A stretch of 20,199 bases of DNA, taken from a virus. The translations under genes were made by a program, and so were the position numbers. The stretch is from positions 1 to 20,199 of IMG/VR virus record IMGVR_UViG_3300017720_000094. The stretch is one strand, 5' to 3'. Each line of letters opens with the position of its first letter. Position 1 is the first letter of the stretch. Of this stretch, positions 8,938-16,456 are shown piece after piece. The notes below the pieces were generated by a model, which worked only from the letters and a program-made list of their open reading frames with translations, was not told the DNA's origin and did not search any database.

Positions 8938-10950
8938 TTAATTCCCCACGCTTAATCTATATTCTAAACCTAATAATGTCATTTTTAAAGGTGCGCTCTG
9001 CGATACTGTAATCTGACCTGTAGAACTAAACCCTAAAAAACCATGCGCTGTTTTTGTTCCTGTAAATTCTTGCACAGGAATATCCAAAACGCTTTCCCCA
9101 AAATTTCTAAATGCTATTTCTTTACTATTAATAGTCATGTTTTGTGTTTCAAACACCAAAGCATCTATTTGTATAATTCTTTTTTTAATACCTTGCACAG
9201 ATCCACCAGCAAGATTTGGCTCTGCCGGCATTGTTTTAACTGTAACATCATAACTTAATCCTACCTCGAATGATGATGTTGCAGCTGAATCAAATACGAC
9301 TGTATATGGTGATACGCTAGGAACTAATTTATCAGCCTCCACTACGCCATCTCTTATAACCTTCACACCTTTGTTTGCTAAATGCTCCATAGCTACATTA
9401 GCGCCTGTTGTACCAGTTGTGGCGCTATCAGTTGTAAGTGTACCATCAAATCTTTCTAAATAATAATTATTTGCTCCGTTTACATTTCTTCTAACAATAA
9501 CAAATGTTTTATCTACTTCTACACCCACAGCTTTAAATAATCCATCAGTTGTAAACTTTGATGGGGCTATAACATTTTGACTTGCTAATATTGAGTAAAC
9601 TGTCATTGAGCCATCATCATCATTTACTATAAACAAACGATCTGTTTCATCAGTTGATGACGCTCTTCTAATTGCTAAGTCACTAGGCCCTTTAAGCAAA
9701 TGTGAACTAAACACAGACAATGGAGCTGACCCATAACTTGCTGTGGTATCTGAAAACTGAAAACTTATTAACGATTTACCTTGTCGCTGCACAAATATTG
9801 TTGCACCATTTAAATCTTCAATAGGCACTCCAGGCTTACTGCCAATTCTACTCTGTGGCTTAATTAAAAAGTTTGATGGCGTAATTGGATCTGACCCTGA
9901 TTGTTGAACGACAAATTCACCACCAGTTGTAAATATTTGCAAATCAACACCTGACTGTAAAAAATGTATACTATTTAATTGGCTAGTATTTATTGTAGCT
10001 TCAACGCTTTCATCATCTAACGCTGTGCCAATATCAAAATTAAAATAGTCAACTACTTTAGACCCCCATATAGTATTAGGCCTCGACTTTGCTCCACCAA
10101 AATATAATCTACCTTCGTGAAATGTTGATGACTTTGGCCAACCTCTAGTTGCGCTCCAGGTGTTTTCATACCCTGTTTCTAATTCCCAGTCACTATCATC
10201 AATATTATCAGCATTAAATAAAGGAACTTCTGCATAAACTTTTAATTTTGCGTTACTTACTTTATCTACAATTCTTAATCTTCCAAATGGACTAACATTT
10301 ATATATTGACCAATATAAGTTGATGCACCTGATGTAAAAATATTTAAAGCACCACCACCAGAATTATGCGCTTCAACAGTAAAATTTCCTGTTGATCCTG
10401 TTACATCTAAATGATCATGAGATCCAACAGACGACCCAGCTGTCGTTGTGATTGTATAAGCGTGTCTTGGTATATTTGTCAAAGGCAAATCACTTATTGT
10501 CCAGCTCGTATCAGAGTTTCTTACTATTCTTTTTGTAACTAAATCTTCATGTGCTAGAATTAAAGTATCAATTGCTTGCGTAAAGTTTAGGTCAGGGATC
10601 ATTGCGCTCGTAACACCTGTTGATGCTAAATAATCATTTCCTGAACTATTTATATTTGTTTGCAAAACAGAATCTTTAAAAATATACATTCTGTCATTTA
10701 CAAATACTAAAGTATACGAATCACTCGTTGAATACTCAAATGGAATAATTTTAAAATCAGTAAAAGAAGCGCCAAAGTTGTAAATAAACTTAAGGCCATC
10801 CCTACGCCTAACACCACCTTGAGGCTGGACTGTGACATTCGTCGCTTCCTCCAAAGCATTTTTATATTGCTGCAAATCAGTACGAGCTTTTAATAACGGA
10901 TCTAACTCTCCGGCGCTAAAATTAGTTTGGAATTGAACGATCTTTGTCAT
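8938..10950 (-). CDS. Tail tubular protein B (T7 gp12-like)
   Basis: A 670-residue nozzle protein of a podovirus tail. The N-terminus shows the family hallmark: FQTNFSAGELDPLLKARTDL, then a short helix and PQGGVRRRDGLKFI. Beta-rich segments follow throughout, including a WPKSSTFHEGRLYFGGAKSRPNTIWGS stretch typical of gp12-like propeller proteins. Length is close to the T7 protein (about 790 residues), a little shorter. It pairs with tail tubular protein A, whose stop lies one base upstream of this start. The ribosome binding site GAGGATAG sits within the last codons of that gene. Together the two proteins extend the portal into the tube through which DNA leaves the capsid. The domain identification is strong. 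Confidence 0.92.
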   Translation of the reverse strand: MTKIVQFQTNFSAGELDPLLKARTDLQQYKNALEEATNVTVQPQGGVRRRDGLKFIYNFGASFTDFKIIPFEYSTSDSYTLVFVNDRMYIFKDSVLQTNINSSGNDYLASTGVTSAMIPDLNFTQAIDTLILAHEDLVTKRIVRNSDTSWTISDLPLTNIPRHAYTITTTAGSSVGSHDHLDVTGSTGNFTVEAHNSGGGALNIFTSGASTYIGQYINVSPFGRLRIVDKVSNAKLKVYAEVPLFNADNIDDSDWELETGYENTWSATRGWPKSSTFHEGRLYFGGAKSRPNTIWGSKVVDYFNFDIGTALDDESVEATINTSQLNSIHFLQSGVDLQIFTTGGEFVVQQSGSDPITPSNFLIKPQSRIGSKPGVPIEDLNGATIFVQRQGKSLISFQFSDTTASYGSAPLSVFSSHLLKGPSDLAIRRASSTDETDRLFIVNDDDGSMTVYSILASQNVIAPSKFTTDGLFKAVGVEVDKTFVIVRRNVNGANNYYLERFDGTLTTDSATTGTTGANVAMEHLANKGVKVIRDGVVEADKLVPSVSPYTVVFDSAATSSFEVGLSYDVTVKTMPAEPNLAGGSVQGIKKRIIQIDALVFETQNMTINSKEIAFRNFGESVLDIPVQEFTGTKTAHGFLGFSSTGQITVSQSAPLKMTLLGLEYRLSVGN

Positions 10951-10951
10951 T

Positions 10952-11569
10952 CTATCCTCTTACATCAATTAATGAATAATCCTCTATAACCTGTGGCAAT
11001 TGGCCTCTACTATCTATATTAACAGATTCTCTAAATAAACCACCACGATTGTTTTCTGATGGCATGCCAAAAGCTATTCCCCTATAATAATCTGCTTTTG
11101 TAACTTGATCTGTTATAACCATTGCTAATTCTGCTGCTAACGCTGTTTTTAATAAATGCACAAAATAATTTGGCATTTTACTTTCATCTACACTAAATTG
11201 ATAATCAATATATATTTCTTCAAAATTAGTAAAGACTTGATCGCCATATATTTCCCAACCATATCTTAATGGTTTTACTCCAACATTGTCACTTTCAAAT
11301 AATGCTCTTACACCTGAAAGCATATCTCCTGGCAATTGATACGCATAATCCCACTCGTTTATTGGCGCAGTAGATAATCTAGCGAGTTGTAACTTTTTGT
11401 AACTCCAGCTCCATGAATATCTTGACAACACACTATCTTTTAAATCAGGATATAATCTATCACACGCTTGAGCAGCATCCGTTCCTTCAGTAAAAGAACT
11501 TATTGCAGCAGCGCCCATCATAATCAAAGCGTCTGAGCAAATTGAAATATCGGTATCACCAGCAGCCAT
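10952..11569 (-). CDS. Tail tubular protein A (T7 gp11-like adaptor)
   Basis: A 205-residue gatekeeper/adaptor protein joining portal and nozzle. The N-terminus IDISICSDALIMMGAAAISSF-type helix followed by AAQACDRLYPDLKDSVLSRY and SWSWSYKKLQLARL is characteristic of the gp11 family, as is the YAYQLPGDML segment. The length is close to T7 gp11 (196 residues). It is the first gene after a predicted terminator at 11583-11613, and an AAAGGGG ribosome binding site lies seven to twelve bases before the ATG at 11569. No separate promoter is visible between the terminator and this gene, so tail genes are probably expressed by readthrough from upstream. Confidence 0.92.
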   Translation of the reverse strand: MAAGDTDISICSDALIMMGAAAISSFTEGTDAAQACDRLYPDLKDSVLSRYSWSWSYKKLQLARLSTAPINEWDYAYQLPGDMLSGVRALFESDNVGVKPLRYGWEIYGDQVFTNFEEIYIDYQFSVDESKMPNYFVHLLKTALAAELAMVITDQVTKADYYRGIAFGMPSENNRGGLFRESVNIDSRGQLPQVIEDYSLIDVRG

Positions 11570-11582
11570 AAATCCCCTTTAG

Positions 11583-11613
11583 ATAAACAAAAGGGTAGCT
11601 GTGAACTACCCTT
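11583..11613 (-). terminator. Intrinsic terminator after the capsid block
   Basis: On the minus strand AAGGGTAG pairs perfectly with CTACCCTT across a seven-base loop (stem arms at 11606-11613 and 11591-11598). The stem is followed by TTGTTTAT. The T tract is interrupted by G, so termination may be partial. It lies between the decoration protein gene and the tail tubular genes, the same relative place as T-phi after gene 10 in T7. Confidence 0.78.
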
Positions 11614-11640
11614 GTTGTTGGTTTTAATAACAAAGTTATT

Positions 11641-11919
11641 TTAGTCTGAGTCAGTTGCTGTAATTGTAAGACCATCAGTCACATCAACAACTCCTGAAGC
11701 ATTACTTGCAACATAAACCCATGTTAAGGCTTGTGTGCCACCAGTTGATGTTCTACATAAAATAACATCACCAACTGATAATGTATCAGAAAGATCATTA
11801 AAATAACCCTCTGTGTTTACAGTAGCAATAGTGTCTGTTGTTGCGTATCCATATAAGGATTGCACATCTCCAGCCTTTGATGCTCCGTAAACAGTAAAGT
11901 TTGTTTTATCGAAAGCCAT
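11641..11919 (-). CDS. Small probable capsid decoration/stabilisation protein
   Basis: A 92-residue, acidic, beta-rich protein (MAFDKTNFTVYGASKAGDVQ at the start, Thr/Val/Asp-rich throughout) directly behind the major capsid gene. It has no signal peptide or membrane segment. Small proteins of this type follow the capsid gene in many marine podoviruses and are usually virion components. The gene has its own GGAGA ribosome binding site and is bracketed by the capsid gene and a terminator. It is therefore made from the same strong transcript as the major capsid protein, as expected for a stoichiometric capsid component. The decoration role is inference from position and composition, not a recognised domain. 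Confidence 0.62.
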   Translation of the reverse strand: MAFDKTNFTVYGASKAGDVQSLYGYATTDTIATVNTEGYFNDLSDTLSVGDVILCRTSTGGTQALTWVYVASNASGVVDVTDGLTITATDSD

Positions 11920-11930
11920 ATATATTCTCC

Positions 11931-12764
11931 TTATTCAGTACAAGAAATTTTAACGATACCTTCGTCATCAATAGCAACTGCTCCAGCACTAAACATAGAG
12001 CTTACTAAAAAAGATGTTTTCTCAGGTATATAATTAACCTCTGATTTTTGCGACATAGATTCTGCGTAACCCATAGAATCTTTATGCCAAGCAAAACAAC
12101 TTCTTGTACTTGGGATTGGAACACCACCTTCATCACGATCACCTATTGTTAAAATAGTGAATCCCATGAATGTGCTTATCTCACCCCTTACAAGGGCTTT
12201 GACTGCTGCAAAATCACTTGAAGTAGTTTCAGTTTCACTTAGTAACGCATCTAAGTTGTTAGCGTGCATTAATAAGTATCTACCTTCTGCTGGAACATTT
12301 TTTGTATTTAATGCTTTAGCTGCAGCTCTTAGTTTTGCAACATTCATGTTTGAGCTAGCTCCACCAACACTTGTAGCAACAGTTGATGGTGATGATGCAG
12401 CATTTAATGCGTCAATACAAATTTGATCCATTCTACGAGCAACAGACTTTGATACAACTTCTACTAGCTCTCTTCTCTCATCAAAGTTGATATGAGATTG
12501 ATGGAATACATCAGAATATTCAGCAGCAATGTAATCTGTCATTGTTGCAGTAATTTGTGAGTAAGTAACATTTAAAGGTGTTACATCTGTCTGTGGCAAT
12601 CTGACAGTTGCTGTACCCTTACCTATTTTTGGAAATTTTACTGTATTTCCTTGAACATTTGTGCGTGATCGCATAGTACCTCTTAGAACGCTCTCACCTT
12701 GATATGCTTGCTTGACTTCTGTATCAAACAGGTCAACAAAAGCACTTGTAACATTTTGAGCCAT
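11931..12764 (-). CDS. Major capsid protein
   Basis: A 277-residue protein with features of a HK97-fold phage capsid family. The N-terminal helical segment MAQNVTSAFVDLFDTEVKQAYQ is followed by VKFPKIGKGTATVRLP and VTYSQITATMTDYIAAEYSD, an extended loop that many such proteins share. Then comes a helix with DERRELVEVVSKSVARRMDQ leading into the core domain, and a C-terminal beta segment ending near YIPEKTSFLVSSMFSAGAVA. It sits immediately after the scaffold gene and before the decoration protein. It has a clear AGGAG ribosome site six bases before the ATG. A promoter and a structured 5' leader occupy the 176 bases upstream, consistent with high expression. Family identity is by recalled similarity and position. 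Confidence 0.9.
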   Translation of the reverse strand: MAQNVTSAFVDLFDTEVKQAYQGESVLRGTMRSRTNVQGNTVKFPKIGKGTATVRLPQTDVTPLNVTYSQITATMTDYIAAEYSDVFHQSHINFDERRELVEVVSKSVARRMDQICIDALNAASSPSTVATSVGGASSNMNVAKLRAAAKALNTKNVPAEGRYLLMHANNLDALLSETETTSSDFAAVKALVRGEISTFMGFTILTIGDRDEGGVPIPSTRSCFAWHKDSMGYAESMSQKSEVNYIPEKTSFLVSSMFSAGAVAIDDEGIVKISCTE

Positions 12765-12899
12765 GTTAATCTCCTGTAATTAAAAATATAAGTTTCGCAA
12801 AGCGTTAGCCATGAAAGTGGGCGCTTACTTGCAGATTATGTATCTACCACCAAGAGTTTCACTCTATAGATGGGCCTAAAAGGTTAGCCATCAATTGTA
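12765..12899 (-). promoter_or_regulatory. Structured 5' leader of the major capsid mRNA
   Basis: About 130 bases between the predicted transcription start and the capsid ATG. Three hairpins can be drawn by eye on the minus strand. Hairpin I (12869-12892) has GATGG/CCATC plus CTAA/TTAG, nine pairs with a two-base bulge and a CCTT loop. Hairpin II (12853-12865) is AGAGT-GAA-ACTCT. Hairpin III (12800-12826) has AAGCG/CGCTT enclosing a CCA/TGG pair. Hairpin I would lie at or within a base or two of the 5' end of the transcript, an arrangement known to stabilise phage and bacterial mRNAs. ATTACAGGAG before the capsid ATG remains single-stranded in this drawing. Confidence 0.55.
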
Positions 12900-12928
12900 G
12901 TTATATACCTTATTGATAGTATTTTCAA
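12900..12928 (-). promoter_or_regulatory. Sigma70-like promoter upstream of the major capsid gene
   Basis: On the minus strand TTGAAA (12923-12928) and TATAAC (12900-12905) are separated by exactly 17 bases. These match five of six positions of the -35 and five of six of the -10 consensus. It starts 12 bases after the scaffold stop codon. A host-type promoter here fits a phage for which no RNA polymerase gene is seen in this window. Confidence 0.7.
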
Positions 12929-12940
12929 GAGAATTTTTTA

Positions 12941-13723
12941 TTATTGTTGCGATTGAAACCACTTCTTCTCTTGCTGAGATCTCCATACAGGGTCACTTAA
13001 CCATCTTGGATCTGATACAGCGCTTTCTAAATCATCCTTATTCATACCTTGATTTTCAACAGCTGGCCTCATAGGAATGTTCTCATTTGTAATAGATTGA
13101 TGATATTTAAGAAAAGCATTTATAGAATCTGCGCTATTTAATGAAGCCGATAAAGCCTCCTTCTCTGAATCATTCATTGGCGCTTTATACAGCAACCTTT
13201 CAGCCATTGCTATTTTTTCTTTAGCGTTTTCGCCAAGCTTATTCATTTCAGATTTATAGTCTTGCTCCTGAATATCTTGCTGCTCATTTGAAACAGCAAG
13301 GATTTTACTTGCAAGATCTTCAAAAGCAGATTGCGAAATACCATTTTCTTTCGCCCACTCTTTGTAAACAGATAACGATTGATCATCATCAGCCAAGCCT
13401 TTCTCTTGTAAGTTGGAAACATCATACTCTTCAGGCGCTTTATGATCGCCATTTTTAAACTTCTTTTCTAATTCTCCATAAGCCTTTGCCATCTTTTCAA
13501 CATCAGGCCCATCTTCATCCCAAAATTTTTCAGGATAATAATCAGGTCTTGGTATTGCTTCATCATCTGCAAAATCAACAGGATCTTCTGATTTCTTTTC
13601 AGAATCTTCATGCAGAGGAACAGGCTCTTCCTTTACATCCTCTGGTGTATCTTCTTTTGCATTTTGTGGATTAATTAACGCTTGCTCTTCTTGAGTTTGT
13701 TCTTGCACTTGTTCTTCAGCCAT
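12941..13723 (-). CDS. Capsid scaffolding/assembly protein
   Basis: A 260-residue, strongly acidic and helical protein placed directly before the major capsid gene, as scaffolds are in podoviruses. The first 75 residues are Glu/Gln/Asp-rich and probably disordered. A conserved PDYYPEKFWDEDGPDVEKMAKAY-type segment follows, typical of T7-like assembly proteins. The rest is helical, with a basic, aromatic C-terminal tail (WRSQQEKKWFQSQQ) of the kind that contacts the capsid protein. A GTG six bases further upstream (13729) is in frame, but AAGGAG nearly touches it and lies five bases before the ATG at 13723, so I chose the ATG. The gene overlaps the end of the preceding gene by eight bases. Confidence 0.82.
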   Translation of the reverse strand: MAEEQVQEQTQEEQALINPQNAKEDTPEDVKEEPVPLHEDSEKKSEDPVDFADDEAIPRPDYYPEKFWDEDGPDVEKMAKAYGELEKKFKNGDHKAPEEYDVSNLQEKGLADDDQSLSVYKEWAKENGISQSAFEDLASKILAVSNEQQDIQEQDYKSEMNKLGENAKEKIAMAERLLYKAPMNDSEKEALSASLNSADSINAFLKYHQSITNENIPMRPAVENQGMNKDDLESAVSDPRWLSDPVWRSQQEKKWFQSQQ

Positions 13724-13970
13724 TTTCACTCCTTGCTATTCTTTTCTCAATCATCCTAACAATTTCTGCCATGCCTGTTCTTACATAACCATAGCTAGCA
13801 TCTTCGCCAGGATTCCATGATGGTTGCTCTATTGTTATACTCCTCAAATGATTTAAAACTTTCTGCCCTTCCTGAGTTTTAAACACTTGCCCATATAATA
13901 CATCTAAATCATTTAATTTGTTTGGTTTTTTGTCATCTTGGACCAAACCATCCCATCCATTATCAATCAT
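13716..13970 (-). CDS. Small conserved phage protein, Bbp19-like
   Basis: An 84-residue soluble protein between portal and scaffold genes. A segment reading VFKTQEGQKVLNHLRSI, then a short linker and a C-terminal helix GMAEIVRMIEKRIAR, matches the pattern I recall for the Bbp19 family of small podovirus proteins (F-x-T/S-x-x-G-x-x-V-L-x-x-L). Those proteins occur at this same position beside the portal gene, but their function is unknown to me. The start overlaps the portal stop codon (ATGA), and the end overlaps the scaffold start, so it is translationally coupled to both. Confidence 0.65.
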   Translation of the reverse strand: MIDNGWDGLVQDDKKPNKLNDLDVLYGQVFKTQEGQKVLNHLRSITIEQPSWNPGEDASYGYVRTGMAEIVRMIEKRIARSENG

Positions 13971-15538
13971 TGAATAGCGCCTTCAACTGCTCCACCATCT
14001 GTCGCCTGTGGTGGCTGACCTGGAGCTGCAGCCTGTTGTTGCATCTGCATCATCTGTTGCATCATAGCTTGTTGCTCTTCCGGTGAATTTAATAGGTTTT
14101 GATCTACTCCTAATCGTTCTGCAATAAACGACAATATTTTAGGAATATTTAAAGAAGCTTGACCTGTTGCGCCTGTTGCATTTGCAATTTGCATATATTG
14201 AATTATATCATTTACTTCTTGTAGCTTCTGAGCTTGAGCTAATGGCGATACCGGAGTGACCTTTACCTCAACTCCATTTACTTTAAGAGGCATATCAATA
14301 ATGCCTTGCTGATCTAAAACAAATAGCACTCTGCTAACAATAGGGATCATAGTTTCATTAATTAATCTACCAAATGCAGAGCCTAAGTTTGTTGCCAACT
14401 CTCTTGTTCTCTCTGCAATTTCAGTTGCAGATCTTGCGCTCATATTATCAGGAGGCAATGTGTCATCCATCAAGATTTTTTTAATATTCATCCTAAGGTC
14501 ATTCATAACAATTTGTGACACATTAAAATCACCAGCTCTCGGCAATGGCGTTAATGATGGCCCTTGTGGCCCACCATTTCTTGCAACACTAATAATACTG
14601 CCAGGCTGTATTTTTACATTTTGTGGATTTAAAACTCCATCATCACTAGCAGTATAAACCCCAGCAATTGTTAGACTTGCGTTTTTTAATACTAACTCTA
14701 AAGTTTTATTTAAAGTTTTTACATCACTTATTGCCGTTACAAGTGGACCTCTACCATAAACCTCTCCAGCTACTTTCATGTATCTTGAAACTATAAATGG
14801 ACTTGACTTCATCTCCCTGTATACAATCTCTGTCTTTTTGGCCGGCCATATCACATGATAATGAAACCTACCTATATCAGGATCATAAATAACGGCGTCA
14901 ACTAAATCAACTTCTTTACTTGGAGCTTGATCTATAACCTTTTGTAATTCAGCATTTATTTTGGCATCAGGAAACTCTATCATTATTGATTCTGCTTTAA
15001 GCCTTAGCTTCCTATAGACATTGTCAATATTCCCATATCCACCTTCTTCAATAGCAACTAAGTATTGAGGAATAGCATTAAATCTTATTGGCGTTGTTTC
15101 ATCTCCTGGAGTAATCATCATAACACCTGTGCCAACAGCAAGATCCAAAAGAAACTCTCCCATTGCTAAATCAAAATTTGTTTGACGCAATGATTCAAAA
15201 ACCCTAACTGTGTACTTATCTAATACTTCTTGGGCTTGTAACTTTTGCTCATCAGGAATACCTGATCCTGGCTCTAACCTAGCCCATTGTTTGTATGGTG
15301 GAAATAACCCAGCTTGCAGTCTATTCGCAAATCTTTGCGTAGCGTGAATTGCTGTAGAATCAAATACTCTAGCCATCTTGTTTTTGCCAGCAACTTTGCC
15401 TTCGTAAAATCCTGAATATAAATTTCTTTGTGGCAAAGCAAACTCGTAACAATCTTCATAAATAGAACGCCACTCATCCTTGCGTGCCTGTGCTTTTGCC
15501 TCTCTCTCCATGATACTTGTTACATTTAATTTTGGCAT
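13967..15538 (-). CDS. Head-to-tail connector (portal) protein
   Basis: A 523-residue portal of the podovirus head-tail connector family, similar in length to T7 gp8 (536 residues). The N-terminal segment EREAKAQARKDEWRSIYEDC, then ALPQRN and VFDSTAIHATQRFANRLQAGLFPPYKQW, is diagnostic. The centre has SRYMKVAGEVYGRGPLVTAI and later SARSATEIAERTRELATNLG, both typical of the stem and wing regions. The last 60 residues are rich in Gln, Met, Pro and Ala (a MMQQMMQMQQQ run), which is usual for the crown/barrel tail. Twelve subunits are expected to form the packaging channel where the terminase docks. An AAGGAAAG ribosome site precedes the ATG, immediately after the stop of the 102-residue gene. 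Confidence 0.94.
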   Translation of the reverse strand: MPKLNVTSIMEREAKAQARKDEWRSIYEDCYEFALPQRNLYSGFYEGKVAGKNKMARVFDSTAIHATQRFANRLQAGLFPPYKQWARLEPGSGIPDEQKLQAQEVLDKYTVRVFESLRQTNFDLAMGEFLLDLAVGTGVMMITPGDETTPIRFNAIPQYLVAIEEGGYGNIDNVYRKLRLKAESIMIEFPDAKINAELQKVIDQAPSKEVDLVDAVIYDPDIGRFHYHVIWPAKKTEIVYREMKSSPFIVSRYMKVAGEVYGRGPLVTAISDVKTLNKTLELVLKNASLTIAGVYTASDDGVLNPQNVKIQPGSIISVARNGGPQGPSLTPLPRAGDFNVSQIVMNDLRMNIKKILMDDTLPPDNMSARSATEIAERTRELATNLGSAFGRLINETMIPIVSRVLFVLDQQGIIDMPLKVNGVEVKVTPVSPLAQAQKLQEVNDIIQYMQIANATGATGQASLNIPKILSFIAERLGVDQNLLNSPEEQQAMMQQMMQMQQQAAAPGQPPQATDGGAVEGAIQ

Positions 15539-15847
15539 TTACTTTCCTTTTCTGGCTATACCGATTCTCTTGCTTAAATCTTTTGAATACTTTGTTGCTT
15601 CAGCTGGACTATCAAAACTAATAAAGTCTTTTCTCCTTATACTTTCACGATAGGCATCATCTTCATCCATCTTTACCAATCTGCCCATTTTCATCCTAAT
15701 TAAAGGAAACAAAATCTCTTTACCTTTGTATTCTCGTGATGTAGATAATATCTTATGCTCTCCACTTTCATCTTTAAGCACAGGACTATCTGAATCTAAT
15801 GCTCTTTTAACCCATGACGGATCTTTTAGATTTAATAGTTTTGGCAT
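15539..15847 (-). CDS. Small conserved phage protein of unknown function
   Basis: A 102-residue basic protein directly upstream of the portal gene. A central IRMKMGRLVKMDEDDAYRES segment is followed by a short strand (DFISFDS) and a C-terminal SPAEATKYSKDLSKRIG helix. This arrangement recalls small podovirus and siphovirus proteins encoded next to portal genes, for which I know no function. The ATG overlaps the stop codon of the upstream gene (TAATG), indicating coupled translation. No membrane segment, signal peptide or catalytic motif is visible. I call it a probable morphogenesis-associated protein only from its place. Confidence 0.6.
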   Translation of the reverse strand: MPKLLNLKDPSWVKRALDSDSPVLKDESGEHKILSTSREYKGKEILFPLIRMKMGRLVKMDEDDAYRESIRRKDFISFDSPAEATKYSKDLSKRIGIARKGK

Positions 15848-16146
15848 TATTTTTTCCTTGTTCCTTTATGTTTTTCACAAAATGCTCTAGCTGCTGCTCT
15901 ATTTCTAAATCCCCATGCACGCAATGCTAATAAATAACGTGTAGGTTTACCATCTTTGTCATACTCTGCTGCTTTCATTTTGCTGAACCTACAAGCAAAA
16001 GAAACTTTTCTCCAAAAGGCATCAGAATCTTTTGACGGAGTTTTTTTGACAGGTCTTTTTAAATTTAATCCCTCTGTTTTTTTATAATGATCTCTGCCAG
16101 CTTGATTTAATCCACCCTCTTTGTTCTGATGTTTTTTAAGTGTCAT
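15847..16146 (-). CDS. Small conserved phage protein, DUF6321-like
   Basis: A 99-residue, very basic protein. The segment EGGLNQAGRDHYKKTEGLNL followed by KRPVKK, then a SFACRFSKMKAAEYDKDGKP region and an ALRAWGFR segment, matches a short conserved phage protein that I recall as DUF6321. The match is by pattern only. Charge and aromatic content suggest nucleic-acid or capsid contact, but the function is unknown. It is unusual in lacking a ribosome binding site: the ATG at 16146 follows a run of nine T and an AAAAATTAA stretch, directly after a structured intergenic element. The gene ends by TAATG overlap with the next gene. Confidence 0.62.
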   Translation of the reverse strand: MTLKKHQNKEGGLNQAGRDHYKKTEGLNLKRPVKKTPSKDSDAFWRKVSFACRFSKMKAAEYDKDGKPTRYLLALRAWGFRNRAAARAFCEKHKGTRKK

Positions 16147-16155
16147 TTAATTTTT

Positions 16156-16216
16156 AAAAAAAAATTGACCCCAAGACACAAGTGTGAGTTCTGGAGGGCG
16201 TAATCTCAAGGCCAAT
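16156..16216 (-). terminator. Long stem-loop followed by nine T residues (possible terminator or structured RNA)
   Basis: On the minus strand ATTGGCCTTGAG (16205-16216) can pair with CTTGGGGTCAAT (16164-16175), twelve pairs of which four are G-T type wobbles. The stem encloses 29 bases that include a short ACACTTGTGT hairpin, and it is followed by nine T (16156-16164). CTCCAG inside the loop could instead pair with TTGGGG of the 3' arm, so two exclusive folds are possible. It occupies most of the 75-base gap between a small protein gene and the DUF6321-like gene. A simple terminator is one reading; the weak wobble-rich stem leaves it uncertain. Confidence 0.5.
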
Positions 16217-16221
16217 CTTTG

Positions 16222-16455
16222 TTATGTTAAAGTAGATCCACCACCAAGCTTTGTTTTTTGCTCTTGCTCGGCTACCCTTACAGGCGAAGTCAACATTCTT
16301 AAGCCACCTGTTCTTCTTGCAGCTTTTCTTGCTTGAATCTTCTTTTCTTCTTCAATCATTTGCTTCTCCACCTTTTCCTCTTCTTTTTTCTGCACCTTTT
16401 GAACAGGTTTTGGTGGTGGAGCTGGAGCTGCCGGTTTTGAAAATAGTCCACCCAT
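16222..16455 (-). CDS. Small MGGLF-type virion-associated protein (hypothetical)
   Basis: A 77-residue protein. It starts MGGLFSKPAAPAPPPKP, a Gly/Pro/Ala-rich head, continues with a Glu/Lys-rich helix (residues about 19-45) and ends with ARRTGGLRMLTSP and a KLGGGSTL tail. Short proteins of this plan (MGGLF start, proline run, charged helix, R-x-GG-x-x-x-L motif) are common between terminase and portal genes of podoviruses. Their function is not known to me. The gene begins immediately after the stop of the GNAT-like gene. It is followed by the structured 75-base gap, so it may be the last gene of the terminase transcript. Confidence 0.65.
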   Translation of the reverse strand: MGGLFSKPAAPAPPPKPVQKVQKKEEEKVEKQMIEEEKKIQARKAARRTGGLRMLTSPVRVAEQEQKTKLGGGSTLT

Positions 16456-16456
16456 A

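Noticed and set aside
13724-13729. GTG start six bases upstream for the scaffold gene
   Set aside because: The AAGGAG ribosome site lies almost against the GTG but at normal distance from the ATG at 13723.
16150-16216. tRNA or attachment-site remnant in the structured gap
   Set aside because: No T-arm GTTCRA motif, anticodon arm or acceptor pairing could be laid out; no integrase is present in the window.
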